A DNA stretch of 64,000 nucleotides from Bacteroidota bacterium (GCA_016715505.1 JADJZY010000019.1:1-64000); one strand, 5' to 3'; shown: positions 44,943 through 55,096, counted from the first letter of the stretch. Numbers and translations: made by a program. The notes: generated by a model not told the origin, from the sequence alone.

Positions 44943-46653
44943 GAACGGTGGCCGTTCTTTAGCAAGTTTCAACTATCTTCGTTCCACAATTTTTTATATG
45001 TCATTTAATATCAGTGAGCTTTCCGGTCGAAAAGGGTTAAGCGAAAATCTATTTGAAAAAATTGGCGAAGCTGCTCGCGAAACAGGAACAGTATCCGTTG
45101 AGGAAACTGAAAGACTGGCCAGGGAATTTTTAATTGGTCATGCCAACACTTATGGAACGGCGAGCTTTTATGATTTTACCCGACCTGAAAATAAAGGCAA
45201 AAAAGTATATGTATGCGAAGGCAGTGCTTGTATGTGTGCCGGAACACAAGATGAATTGCGAAATAAACTCAAGACCCATTTTCAGGAAGATGAAATTGGT
45301 TCTATGTACTGTTTGGGGCGCTGTCATGAAAATAAGGCCTTTTTTTATGAGGGAAAAAACTACTCCGGAGATGCGATTGAACGATTCAACTCGAAGGATG
45401 AAAAAATGCTTGAATCGGGTAATCAGGATACCTATCATGTGGGGCATTTAGGAACACCTGTACTTACGACTCCATTTACGGATATCAACTCCTATTATGC
45501 CTTGTTTAAATCTGCTTTAAACCAAAGTCCGGAAGCACTTCTGGCAGAATTAAAAACAAGTGGACTGCGAGGACGGGGTGGCGCTGGTTTTCCGACCGCA
45601 TTCAAATTTGAAAGTTGTCGGAATACACCTTCTGAAACCAAGTTTGTGGTTTGTAATGCAGATGAAGGAGATCCCGGAGCCTATAGCGACCGTTACTTGC
45701 TCGAGCAACAACCTCACAGTGTGTTATTGGGGATGATGCTGGCGGGTTATATCATTGGGGCAGAATGGGGCGTATTATATATTCGGGGTGAATATCCCGA
45801 GAGTATTGGCATTTGCGAAGCGGAAATAAACAAACTTCATGATGCAGGTTTGTTGGGCGAAAATATTTTGGGCAGCGGATTTAATTTTCAATTTAAAGTC
45901 ATTCATGCACAGGGGGCTTATATCTGTGGAGAAGAAACCGCATTGTTATCATCTATTGAAGGGCAGCGTCCGGAGGTGAGGGTACGACCACCCTATCCCG
46001 CTCAGGTTGGGCTATTTAATAAACCCACTGTGGTTAACAATGTGGAGACTTTAGTCTGCATTCCGTTTATTTTGCGCGAAGGTGGAGCGGCATTTGCGGC
46101 AATCGGCAAAGGAAAATCAACAGGGACAAAACTCATTTCACTCGATAGTTTTTTTAATCGCCCGGGCATTTACGAAGTGGATATGGGTACGCCTTTGCAG
46201 GTAGTTATTGAGACTTTGGGTGAGGGCTTCAAAGCGGATATCAAGGCTATGCATATTGGCGGTCCTTTGGGAGGGTTGGTGCCGGTGCAAAAAATCAATG
46301 ATTTAAACATCACTTTTGAATCATTTCATGAAAATGGATTTTTGTTGGGGCATGCTTCGGTGGTGTGTATCCCTCAAACATTTCCACTGATTAAATACCT
46401 TCATCATTTATTCGAATTTACCGCTCACGAAAGTTGTGGCAAATGTTTTCCTTGCCGATTGGGGAGTACAAGGGGAAAAGAGATGTTTGACAAAGCAATA
46501 CATTCAAACTATAAAATCGATCGAACCCTTTTAAATGATTTGTTAGAAACGATGGAAATAGGTTCGCTCTGTGCGCTGGGTGGAGGCTTGCCTTTGCCTA
46601 TTAAAAATGCATTGATGTACTTTGAACAAGAGTTGAAGGAGTATGTTGCTTAG
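44908..46653 (+). CDS. NuoE-NuoF fusion, NADH dehydrogenase/formate dehydrogenase beta-type
   Basis: About 551 residues from the preferred ATG at 44998 (MSFNISELSGRKG), as the kinase terminator lies just upstream and TATCTTCG (44974-44981) is a likely -7 box. The N-terminal third is a thioredoxin-like [2Fe-2S] domain of NuoE type (VCEGSACMCAGTQDELRNKL, MYCLGRCHENKAFF). The rest is NuoF: GLRGRGGAGFPTAFKFESC with the FMN/NADH loop, VCNADEGDPGAYSDRYLLEQ, ICGEETALLSSIEGQRPEVR and the [4Fe-4S] motif ESCGKCFPCRLGSTRGK with SLCALGG later. This order is like FdsB or HoxF diaphorase subunits rather than the separate NuoE and NuoF of E. coli. It may pair with the NuoG-like protein, but the two genes are not adjacent. 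Confidence 0.85.
   Translation: MCAFNLHLTKCENGGRSLASFNYLRSTIFYMSFNISELSGRKGLSENLFEKIGEAARETGTVSVEETERLAREFLIGHANTYGTASFYDFTRPENKGKKVYVCEGSACMCAGTQDELRNKLKTHFQEDEIGSMYCLGRCHENKAFFYEGKNYSGDAIERFNSKDEKMLESGNQDTYHVGHLGTPVLTTPFTDINSYYALFKSALNQSPEALLAELKTSGLRGRGGAGFPTAFKFESCRNTPSETKFVVCNADEGDPGAYSDRYLLEQQPHSVLLGMMLAGYIIGAEWGVLYIRGEYPESIGICEAEINKLHDAGLLGENILGSGFNFQFKVIHAQGAYICGEETALLSSIEGQRPEVRVRPPYPAQVGLFNKPTVVNNVETLVCIPFILREGGAAFAAIGKGKSTGTKLISLDSFFNRPGIYEVDMGTPLQVVIETLGEGFKADIKAMHIGGPLGGLVPVQKINDLNITFESFHENGFLLGHASVVCIPQTFPLIKYLHHLFEFTAHESCGKCFPCRLGSTRGKEMFDKAIHSNYKIDRTLLNDLLETMEIGSLCALGGGLPLPIKNALMYFEQELKEYVA
44942..44960 (+). terminator. hairpin at the end of the kinase gene
   Basis: AGAACGG (44942-44948), a 3-base loop, and CCGTTCT (44952-44958) followed by TT overlap the TGA stop. 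Stable but with a very short T run. Confidence 0.45.
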
Positions 46654-46705
46654 GGCACATATGGCATTTAGCTTGATCGAAATATGTATTATATAGTTCT
46701 TGATG

Positions 46706-47737
46706 TTATTCCTTTAAAAACTCATCCATATTATCTGGAGTCACAATTAATTTTTCAATGGGGTTGTAATTTGAAATGAATGTACTTGGAAATTTGGCTT
46801 TTGCCTTTGGGTTCCATTTAAATTCATATGCTGAAAGATTGCCGTTGCTTTCTTCAATGTAATCAATTTCTTGTTGAGCATAAGTACGCCAAAATAATTT
46901 CGGCCATTCCATTTTTGATATGATCTAATTTTAATTTTTTCTGCAATCAGAAAATTTTCCCACAATGCTCCTACATCTTGTCTGTTTTCCAAAGGCAAGT
47001 AATTTCTCAATATGGCATTTCGTATCCCATTATCATAAAAATACACTTTCCTGTTTGTGCTTATTTCATTTCGTACATTTTTAGCAAATGGATGTAATCG
47101 AAATACAATAAAAGCTTTTTCTAATAGTGAAATATAATTTTCTACAGTAAGTCGGTCTATTCTCAAGGAGTTGGACAATTCATTGTAATTGATTTCTGCG
47201 CCTACTTGTACAGCCAACGCTAAAAGTAATTTATCAATCACTTCAGGTTTTCTGATGGCATCTAATTGTAATAGATCTTTATACAAATAGCTATTTGCTA
47301 ATTCTTTCAATATATCTTCCGCTTTAAATGGATTCATTAAAACTTCGGGGTACATACCAAATACCAAATGATGATTTAAGTTTTTGCGAACTTCTTTGTA
47401 CCCTTGAAATTTGGTGAGTTCATTCCACGATATAGGAAACAATTGATGTTCCCATTTTCTTCCTGTTAAGGGCTCATTGACCGAATTTGCAATATCTAAT
47501 GCCGACGATCCGCTTACAATTACTCTGACGTCAGGGATTCTATCATGTATGATCTTTAAAGTAGTTCCAATATCTTTTATCTTTTGGGCTTCATCTACAA
47601 AAACGGTCTTGTGATTACCAATAAGTAATCGTAATTTATTTTCGCTGGCATCGGTCAATAACATTTTATCCTCGTAATCATCGCCATTAAAAAATAAGAA
47701 AACCCATTTTTCTCACATATTCCTTTAATTAAGGTTG
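46706..47737 (-). pseudogene. AAA+ ATPase with DUF4143, cut by the insertion sequence and frameshifted
   Basis: The main ORF (46747-47664) has Walker B KTVFVDEAQKIKDIGTTLKI, VIVSGSSALDIANS (sensor), PISWNELTKFQGYKE and the DUF4143 part LALAVQVGAEINYNELSNSL and RKVYFYDNGIRNAILRNYLP. Near 46905 a shift moves coding to the frame ending YEFKWNPKAKAKFPSTFISN (46706-46912). Upstream, in other frames, NGDDYEDK and TTLIKGICEKNGF (just at the insertion sequence edge) are the second half of a P-loop GKTTLIKG. The first half is gone, so the element entered the Walker A codons. Such proteins are ATPases of unknown role. Confidence 0.75.
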
Positions 47738-48722
47738 TAGAAATGGGCTTTTTCTTACCCCAAATTTAATTGATGAATTGGAATAGGTTTTGAACTTATC
47801 ATGTTTGATAAGACTGTATGAAATAGCTTTGATTTATCGTTGAGATTTTACTGAAGAAGTACTCATCCAAATAATCTTGCAAATGCGTTACGTGATGATA
47901 AATGCCCCGCAGTGAGGCTTTGAGCATCATAATCTCTCTGTGAAGGAGTTTGAAATTTTGTTCTGGTTTACTTCGTTCTTGTATCATGTTTGGATAGTTT
48001 CTTTTAATGGGATTGTAAGCTCGCCATTTATCAACTCGAACAGTGGCTTTGGTTGAAACTCGTTGCTCGAAAAATGGCCTTAATTCTTTGCTGCTGGCGT
48101 TTTTAATCTGATGGGCGAAAGCCCTGACTATTTTCGTCTTCAACATTTGAACACCAATAACAAACTCCTTCTTCTTGCCTTTGCTACGGCCACGTTTACC
48201 AGGCTCTTTACCGCCTACACTGGATTCATCCACATCAACCCGGCCACTTAATTTAAAATCACCTTGATGCATGGCTTTCATGATTTTGCGTTTGAAGTAA
48301 TAGCACGTTTTGGCTCGAATCCCTGTTCTTCTATGAAGTTCCAAACTACTAACCCCTTTCTTATCCGTACTCACTAAAAACACCATCAGAAAGGCTTTCA
48401 CAATATCAAACTTCAGATGATGAAACAAGGTACCAGATGTAACCGAATGTTTATTCTTGCACTTATTGCATTTCAATTCCCCAAATTTTACTGTGTTGCA
48501 ATGCCCTTTATGACCGCATCGAACACACTTGAATCCCGCTTCCCATTTAAGATCGAACAAATATTTTTGCACTTTTCAATGCTGTTGAACTCCATAATGA
48601 ACTCCTGTAAATTGTAACCTGTGAACATATTCTTTGATTCTATGACACAAAGATTCTACCCCCACTACTCAACCAATTTACGTATCAAACATTTATTTGG
48701 GGTATCTTACAGCCCATTTCTA
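47738..48722 (-). mobile_element. IS1595-family insertion sequence
   Basis: A roughly 985-base element with one transposase gene. The ends are imperfect inverted repeats: TAGAAATGGGCT, five variable bases, TACCCCAAAT at each end read inward (left from 47738, right from 48722). No 8-base direct repeat is seen outside the ends (TAAGGTTG on the left, TTGTTGAA on the right), and different truncated genes lie on the two sides. This suggests deletion or recombination next to the element after insertion. Confidence 0.75.
47799..48572 (-). CDS. IS1595 family transposase (ISXO2-like)
   Basis: 257 residues. The N-terminal zinc ribbon is FKCVRCGHKGHCNTVKFGEL with KCNKCKNKHS, then a helical region (GTLFHHLKFDIVKAFLMVFL). 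The ISXO2-like DDE domain has GRVDVDESSVGGKEPGKRGR (first Asp), TVRVDKWRAY (second Asp) and HREIMMLKASLRGIYHHVTH near the end. The track start is GTG; the true start may be the ATG at 48595 preceded by AGGAG, but that needs a frameshift near 48575 (MEFNSIEK then QKYLFDLKW). Confidence 0.82.
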   Translation of the reverse strand: MQKYLFDLKWEAGFKCVRCGHKGHCNTVKFGELKCNKCKNKHSVTSGTLFHHLKFDIVKAFLMVFLVSTDKKGVSSLELHRRTGIRAKTCYYFKRKIMKAMHQGDFKLSGRVDVDESSVGGKEPGKRGRSKGKKKEFVIGVQMLKTKIVRAFAHQIKNASSKELRPFFEQRVSTKATVRVDKWRAYNPIKRNYPNMIQERSKPEQNFKLLHREIMMLKASLRGIYHHVTHLQDYLDEYFFSKISTINQSYFIQSYQT

Positions 48723-49066
48723 TTGTTGAAATTGCGCTGGAATTTATACCAAAATGAACGTTTGAAAACAGTCCCGACAGACATAGTTCCAAGCTGAATT
48801 ATTGAGAGAGAAACCTCGGAATTCAATAAAATTTCATTCCAAAATGACCAAGGCCATATCTCAAAATTGACATTTTCATCATGGCAAATACGGCCAATAA
48901 GATTTCCCATCTTTTCAATTTCACGTCTTTTTTCGCGCAATACATGCAAAGCAACTTTAAGTGAATCAATCTGAGGTTTGGTCATTTCTTTGTCCTTGCG
49001 TGTATACCCCTTATTCTCCAGTTGAGGGGTATACCATTGCTGCCGAGCATACAAATATTCTTTCAT
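48723..49066 (-). pseudogene. hypothetical protein truncated at its end by the insertion sequence
   Basis: A 119-residue frame, MKEYLYARQQWYTPQLENKG through KRSFWYKFQRNFNN, after which the last residues and stop (RNGL, stop at 48707) come from the insertion sequence end. It contains a helical block REKRREIEKMGNLIGRI. No family is recognised. It is not the missing N-terminus of the ATPase on the other side of the element. Confidence 0.45.
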
Positions 49067-49348
49067 GAGGTCGATTGAAAATCAAATACATTGACTATTT
49101 TTTATTGAGCTAAAGCTTTGTTCAGCAGCCTAAAGGGCCTGTTCACCTCTTACTTCCGGCCCGTATACAAAACTTCAACCCATAAAATTTTGCCAAAATC
49201 TATTTTGTTTTTTTACAATTGTGTGACAAGATGCTGCATATTTTTTCCGAATACACAATATCTATTCCCGATTCAACAACACAAGCCTTCTTTAAGCTTT
49301 GAAATTTGCGAGCGAAGTATTTCTTCCATTAAACCATTCCAGATTTCG

Positions 49349-50213
49349 ATGCAAATTTCTACTACACCCTCCTCCAAAAGCCGCAGAATCCTTTTAGGCA
49401 TCCTGGCCTTTGTGATGGTTTACTCTTTATGCCCTTGGGCCACGCGCTTATGATTATCAATGAATGGCTTCCGGAACACTTGAAACTAGTTGGTGCCGGT
49501 GCGATTGGTATATTAGGATCCATTTTACTATTGATAGGTATCCGTCGCAACGAAAATAAAACGATGGCTTCCATGCTGGGGATGGTAGGTGGTATATTAG
49601 TCTGGACGGGGTGGATTGAGTTTTCATTTGTTTGGATCGCCGATCGTTTATCTGTTTCGCCTTTCATTCAAAATGGAGAAGTGGTCACCAAACCAGAATA
49701 TCTGATATTCCTCCTTCATCAGGCTTATTGGGGGCCTGCCTCATGTAATTTTGTTTTCTCCAACACGAAATGCCGTTATTTGTTTGGACTCAAAAACTAT
49801 TTGGTATACGACAGGAACTACAAACCATGAAGAGCAGCAAACCCTATGCGCTCATCACCTTTATGGAAACCATTATGATCATTTGGTTTTTTTATATTCT
49901 ACTACTGTTGATTTACGACAATCATATCCTCGGCGACCGGCATCCCGTTACAGCGATGGTAGCCATAGGCTCGCTCATTTGGTCTATCATTTTATTCATG
50001 AATCTCCTTCGCATCCGTAGCTTTGATTATGCCATCCGTTATGCCATTCCGACTGTAGTGATTTTTTGGAATGGTTGAAATTCTCGGTCGATGGAATTTT
50101 CTCAAAGAAATTTGGATCTATCCTCAGGAATATGCCTTTAGCCTCGGCATCATGACTCTTTGCCTGCTTTCCTGGATATTCTACTTTTATCGCAAATCTT
50201 TCCAGTACTAATG
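49349..50213 (+). pseudogene. multi-pass membrane protein of unknown function, frameshifted
   Basis: Four reading-frame pieces in order make one protein: MQISTTPSSKSRRILLGILA (from 49349); PLGHALMIINEWLPEHLKLV, GAGAIGILGSILLLIGIRRN and GGILVWTGWIEFSFVWIADR (from 49429); QTMKSSKPYALITFMETIMI and WFFYILLLLIYDNHILGDRH (from 49770); and ILGRWNFLKEIWIYPQEYAF to SFQY with TAA at 50211-50213. About eight transmembrane helices. At least three single-base shifts separate the pieces, near 49425, 49740 and 50073. No family is recognised. It is convergent with the YitT gene. Confidence 0.55.
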
Positions 50214-50765
50214 AAAGCCCGGATTTAATGTTATAAAAGCCGTTAATAATCCTCGCCTTTGGTATCTTTTAATACTATTCATGACTACAAATGCATCCGG
50301 ATCAATACGCTCCAATTCTTCGTTAAGTCGGCTTAGCTCCAATCGGGTAATCACCGTAAAGACGATATCCATATCATTTTTTTCGCCTGTGCGCCCATGA
50401 CCTTTTTTGCCCTGATAAACGGTGACTCCTCTTCCCATGGCATTGATGAGCATCTGCTGAATTTCCTCACTTCTTACAGAAATAACAGTCACTCCAATAT
50501 ATTCTTCGATACCCTCCACAATAAAAATGATGATATCTCCAATGGTTGTACCAAATTTTTTACTCAAAAAAATAGCCAGTACTTCTGTACCATCAATAAC
50601 GGCACCACCCCGTATAGCAAAACCGATTCCTGCTCCCAAAAAGAATCCACCAAAAACAGCCACCAACAAATTATCATTGGTAACATTAGGAAACTCCACC
50701 AATGCCAATACAAGAGCGAGTCCCACAATGGCTGCCATAGTCTTCCAGCGCGAATTGACGACCAA
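50208..50765 (-). CDS. YitT family protein, C-terminal part with internal deletion
   Basis: 185 residues: AAIVGLALVLALVEFPNVTN, GGFFLGAGIGFAIRGGAVID, GTEVLAIFLSKKFG, then IGDIIIFI joined directly to VEGIEEYIGVTVISVRSEEI and the DUF2179 domain (GRGVTVYQGKKGHGRTGE, ELSRLNEELERIDPDAFVVM). In the family about 40 residues with a transmembrane pair lie between IIIFI and VEGIEEY; they are missing here near 50517-50530. Function unknown. The frame joins the N-terminal part near 50740. Confidence 0.75.
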   Translation of the reverse strand: MVVNSRWKTMAAIVGLALVLALVEFPNVTNDNLLVAVFGGFFLGAGIGFAIRGGAVIDGTEVLAIFLSKKFGTTIGDIIIFIVEGIEEYIGVTVISVRSEEIQQMLINAMGRGVTVYQGKKGHGRTGEKNDMDIVFTVITRLELSRLNEELERIDPDAFVVMNSIKRYQRRGLLTAFITLNPGFH

Positions 50766-50979
50766 CCACCTTAAAAGCCATAATCATGAATGGAAAATTG
50801 ACCAGCACAATAAAAATAGACAAAGGCCATCCGCTGAGTTGTGCAATCAGTAAAGAAATACCGGTTGCACCTCCGTCGATAAAATGATTGGTCAACAAAA
50901 ATCCTTTAAACCCAAATGCCGCAGAAAATATTCCAACCACAATGAATAAAATATCTCTGATCCATTTTTTTCCTTGCAT
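50686..50979 (-). CDS. YitT family protein, N-terminal part
   Basis: The first 80 residues are real: MQGKKWIRDILFIVVGIFSA, AFGFKGFLLTNHFIDGGATG and ISLLIAQLSGWPLSIFIVLV, FPFMIMAFKVVGRQFAL. This matches the DUF161 membrane part at the YitT start. After 50740 this frame is non-coding and the gene goes on as AAIVGLALVLAL in the next frame. Confidence 0.7.
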   Translation of the reverse strand: MQGKKWIRDILFIVVGIFSAAFGFKGFLLTNHFIDGGATGISLLIAQLSGWPLSIFIVLVNFPFMIMAFKVVGRQFALEDYGSHCGTRSCIGIGGVS

Positions 50980-51066
50980 AAGTGTTTTTTCAAAAGAGAT
51001 GAGATGATGGTCTTCTCACTTCTCGTCTATTGTACAATTAATTTTTCAGTTTGAAATAATTGTTTT

Positions 51067-52878
51067 TCATCGAATAGCTTTAAAAAAATATATGCCTGAT
51101 TTTAATGCTGATGTTTCTACAGAAAACGCATGCGTTCCATTTTTAAGTCGGGTATCGAGTATTTTTTGTACCAGTCTGCCATTCACATCATACAATTCGA
51201 ATTTGACCTTTTTACTTTCATTCAATTCAAAACGAATTGTAAATCTATGATCGGAGACCGGGTTCGGAAATACATCCACCTCATCTTCTTTTACATTAAC
51301 AACTGAAGTTGGATAGTCGGTATGATCTACAATACTCACCCAACTATTCATGGTAGTACTTTTACCCCAGGATCGATAAATAGGCCCGGTTACTTGTAGT
51401 TGTACTGACGTTGAATATTTGTATAATCACCCCATCTATCATTGGTATCGACCAATACATTAATAATCGATGTGCCATTTTTGACTGCAATGATATCAGA
51501 GTAATTTTCATCTGCATCTTTATACGGATAGATGTTCCGGAAAACTATCCGTGATACAATGCGAGAAGGTATAAAGCACCTTATGATCGTTTGTGCGGTT
51601 CCCATCAGGTCATCGAAGGATATCCGTATTCCATGCTTGCATCTGAAAAAATATCGGCAGTTACGGTAGGCGTTGTACTACTCACATTGGCAATTGTACC
51701 AAGATAGAACCCTGCATTCATGAATTGGGTGTTCACCGTATTCGACCCGAAATGAATATGATCATTTTCAATATCGCTGCCAATACCCTTGCATCATTGG
51801 TCATCAGATAATGATTCACCCCGCCTACCTTCTTTTGCCGAGCATTTGGCGGAAAGCCATATGATTTAGGCGTTGTAATCACTCGTTGCACCAATGCCGC
51901 ATTTCCTGAAGCATAGGAGTCTGTAATTTCTGTAAGAAATATTGAATCATTACTGGCTGCCACATTCCGTAAGGTCAAAAAATGCATATTGTTGCCCATG
52001 GTACTTGTTTGATACTTGGCCGGGCAAATATTTCTATTGTAAATACCATTGTGTTTGATATCACTCCAAAGGGTATACTGAAGGGGATTGCCATTGTAAC
52101 CTGTTTGTTTATCGATTTGCCAGATGACAGATTGTTTAAATCCTACCGTCCAACTCACATTGTCTTTCACGAGGTTAAATGTCATAAACAAGTCTTTATC
52201 GGAAAGGGCAATAATGGGATAATCGCTCCAGGTACTATCCGGAAATGGACTTCCATTTAACGCATAAAAATTCCAGTTCCCTTCAGGTTCGGGTGTTTGT
52301 GAAAAGCCCACTAAAATGACACTTTCAGTACTGAGGTTTCCTGAAAAACAAACCAATACAAAACGATCAGCTGTAGGATCATACAATACTCTTGGGTCTG
52401 AAATCCAGGAATAATTTCCAGCACCTGCCACCAGATTGGTCAATGATTTACTGACGATAATGCCACCCGTGTCATCATATACCCGCATATTCGAATTCAC
52501 CACACTCACCACTTTACCCGCATTGGATACCGCAATGTCATTGTCGTTGGGCGTTCCATTGGCTGTATTGCCTTGAATCCCTTCACGATATAAGGATTCG
52601 GCCCCTAGTCCTCTTTTTTTCATGGCCTGAGGATTTGATTTTTTTTGTGCCTCAAATTCGTTCCGCTGTTGATTCAACAACTCCTTCCGATTGGCATATT
52701 CTGAAGCAGGCAACGGATATTGGTCCAGATGAATCAGATTGGGTTGAAGATCAGGATTACTTTGATCCGAAACGTTTAATACAACCGGCTTTCCGCTCAC
52801 GCCATTGGTTTTGGTAGCTTGAGCCCCACAAAATTGACTGAATAAGCTGAATAATCCGAAGAGGAAAATTTTCTGCAT
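51067..52878 (-). pseudogene. secreted protein with type IX sorting domain, frameshifted
   Basis: The N-terminal ORF (51733-52878) has signal peptide MQKIFLFGLFSLFSQFCGAQ and a beta-rich repeat region (NDNDIAVSNAGKVVSVVNSN, DPRVLYDPTADRFVLVCFSG, STWSDYPIIALSDKDLFMTF). The next pieces at 51390-51605 (NDRWGDYTNIQRQYN) and 51067-51351 give the C-terminal domain VFPNPVSDHRFTIRFELNES, KVKFELYDVNGRLVQKIL and LKSGIYFFKAI, which is a type A sorting domain for type IX secretion. At least three shifts break the gene between 51350 and 51760. The protein is probably surface-exposed cargo; PorQ of the same pathway is at 29022-30134. Confidence 0.72.
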
Positions 52879-52940
52879 GACTTGAAGTTTTATGCTTCTA
52901 CGATGATGTTAAATGTAAAACAATCCCTTTCACATACCAC

Positions 52941-53520
52941 TCACAGATGGCAAATTTTATCGATTGATTGTTCTGATTCCCTTAAGTCTAACAACGCATT
53001 GATCAGCCCAACCCGGGTAAAGTATTTTAAATCATCAGGCCCTATTTCGCGTTCATGAATTTGTCTGCTTTGGAGCAGATGTTGTCGACGTACGCCCGCG
53101 AACAATGGGTTTTCTGGGTGTCCACAAGTATGATCATCCCCAAAAACCAAATTGGCATAAGAAGCATCCGTGATAAGGCCATCTTGCAGCATGATGATAT
53201 CCGAATCCGGCGGCACCTGATTTTTTAATTCCAGAATGTCCTGTCGATCAAGGTATTTGTAGTAATGTATATGATTGGCCTTTAAAAGGTAAAGCCGCTC
53301 CGGAACGAATTTTGATACGGCTGAGCCAGTATTTTATATCCTTGTTCCCAAAGAAGCTTCGCAACTTCACCTTATCTGTATCAAAATTCAATTGATCTAA
53401 TTCCCGCTGCAAATCATTCAAATCTTGGCACTTTATGTGATGATGTGCTTTAGGTGTATCATTCGGTTTTAAATGATCGTTCAAAAGCGCATCAGCGCCT
53501 GATTCCACATCAATTTTTCA
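52941..53520 (-). pseudogene. aminotransferase class IV (PabC-like), frameshifted
   Basis: Fragments of a class IV PLP enzyme: DTPKAHHHIKCQDLNDLQRE and KIRSGAALPFKGQSYTLL (53248-53508), then MLQDGLITDASYANLVFGDD, PENPLFAGVRRQHLLQSRQI and LKYFTRVGLINALLDLRESE (52941-53216). The TDASYANLVF block is the conserved part of aminodeoxychorismate lyases. It would make p-aminobenzoate from the product of PabA and PabB, which lie next to it. At least one shift separates the two fragments. Confidence 0.6.
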
Positions 53521-54524
53521 ACAAAGCGGTACATAAATTTATCAATCATTCTGCATTCCAAAATTGCCTTGCTTTTTGTGGTAATGCCCCCCACCACTTC
53601 GATAAACTAAACCTTGATTTTGTTTTTCGATGAAACGAATGAGCACAAGAGTCCAGATTTTGTCCATCATCGTCAAAAAAAGCAACCCCCGTATAAAATC
53701 CTCTGTTTTTGTTTTCCGGCTTCACGGATGATTTCCAATGTTTTTTTCTTGGGAGCTCCACTTATCGAACCGGCAGGGTAAAAAGTAGGAAGAGGATTTG
53801 CCCCAATTGGTTTCGATATTGATCAGGAAACGCCCCGGATTGCAGAACTCACCTGCAATAAATCTTTTTCACCTGTTTTATTTCATCTAAATATCTGAAC
53901 CTATCGACCTTGACCTCTCTAGCCACCCGACTCAAATCGTTACGGATTAGTCGACAATCGTATAATGTTCGGCCATCTCTTTTCATCTTCCAAAATAATT
54001 TGCGCAGTATTGGAATACCTGCATCTATGGTGCTTTCATTGAAAGGACCATATATTGCCATCCAGAATTTGGATAAATGTTTCCGGCGAAAACAAAGCCA
54101 TTGGTCTTTAAATAAAATTTTATAACGGGCATGTGCCTGGGTAAAAATTTCCTCCAGGCTGCTTTCCGTCTTTATGGGCGTAATACTGGTTAGATTGGTG
54201 AGAAAAGAATTTCCATAACACAGTTCCTGATGCACGTGTTCGAATTGGTTTTGATAGGTTTCGAAGTGAACGGGTGTTTTATTTAAGTGGATTTTTCCCT
54301 TTCTCTACTTGATTACCAGCACGAAATCGTGGAAATTCTATTCTGATTTGGTCCTGATCCAGTTCATCTGCTGCACACAAAAAGGGTTGTTGCATCTCGA
54401 AATCTACAAACAAAAAAAAAACGGACGTTTTTCGACGGCCCATTGGTTCACTGTCTGGAATGATGTTTTCAGATTTGCTTCATCGATTTGTTTTAATTTG
54501 CGTAAAAAATACAGTTTTGCCCAT
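53521..54524 (-). pseudogene. pabB: aminodeoxychorismate synthase component I (PabB), frameshifted
   Basis: Fragments in order on the minus strand: LRKLKQIDEANLKTSFQTVN, PFFFFVDFEMQQPF, LCAADELDQDQIRIEFPRFR, CYGNSFLTNLTSITPIKTES, LEEIFTQAHARYKILFKDQW, GTIDAGIP, LIRNDLSRVAREVKVDRFRY, SGAPKKKTLEIIREA, YTGVAFFDDDGQNLDS and the conserved WGA-like GGITTKSKAILE. These are typical chorismate-binding motifs of the short Bacteroidota PabB. At least six indels scatter them over three frames. It lies back to back with pabA and runs into pabC. Confidence 0.7.
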
Positions 54525-55088
54525 TCTGCTGATTGATAATTACGATTCCTTTACGTTCAATATTGTGGAGATGTTTCGTTGCTTGTCAGAAACCAGTATC
54601 ACTATCGTTAAAATGATCAACTTGATTTTTCGACGCTAGGGCAATTCGAAACCATTCTTCTTTCACCCGGTCCGTCGCTACCAAAAGATGCTGGTCAACT
54701 CATGGATGTATTCACACAAATCCGCCCAACACAAAAAGTATTGGGAATTTGTTTGGGACATCAGGCCATTGCAGAATTTTTTGGAGGAAGTTTGATACCA
54801 TTACCAGAACCACGACATGGACATGCCACTTCATTGCGCCTTGTAAATCCGCATGTAATTTACGAAGGCATCGACATGGCCAAAACCCGGGTGGGGTTAT
54901 ATCATTCCTGGACAGTAAATCCAGATACCCTTCCTCCTGAGTTGTGCATGACTGCTTTTTCGGACGAGGGGCATGTGATGAGCTTAAGGCATCGCACAAA
55001 GCGGATACATGGTGTTCAATTTCATCCGGAAAGTTTTATTAGTTCGGATGGAGCCACGATGCTTCGGAATTTTTTAAACCTGGCCTGA
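54517..55088 (+). pseudogene. pabA: aminodeoxychorismate/anthranilate synthase glutamine amidotransferase (PabA), frameshifted near 54612
   Basis: A class I glutamine amidotransferase supplying ammonia for p-aminobenzoate. From a TTG at 54517 the first frame reads ILLIDNYDSFTFNIVEMFRC; after about 54612 (an A missing, NDQLDFSTLGQFETILLSPG) the main ORF at 54702-55088 gives TQKVLGICLGHQAIAEFFGG with the catalytic Cys, then RHGHATSLRLVN, YHSWTVNPDTLP and HGVQFHPESFIS with the catalytic His and Glu. It is divergent from pabB with overlapping 5' ends. Confidence 0.75.
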
Positions 55089-55096
55089 TCAAACTT

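Noticed and set aside
49118..49453. 111-residue plus-strand frame
   Set aside because: No recognisable start; it overlaps in another frame the N-terminus of the membrane protein beginning at 49349, which reads better.
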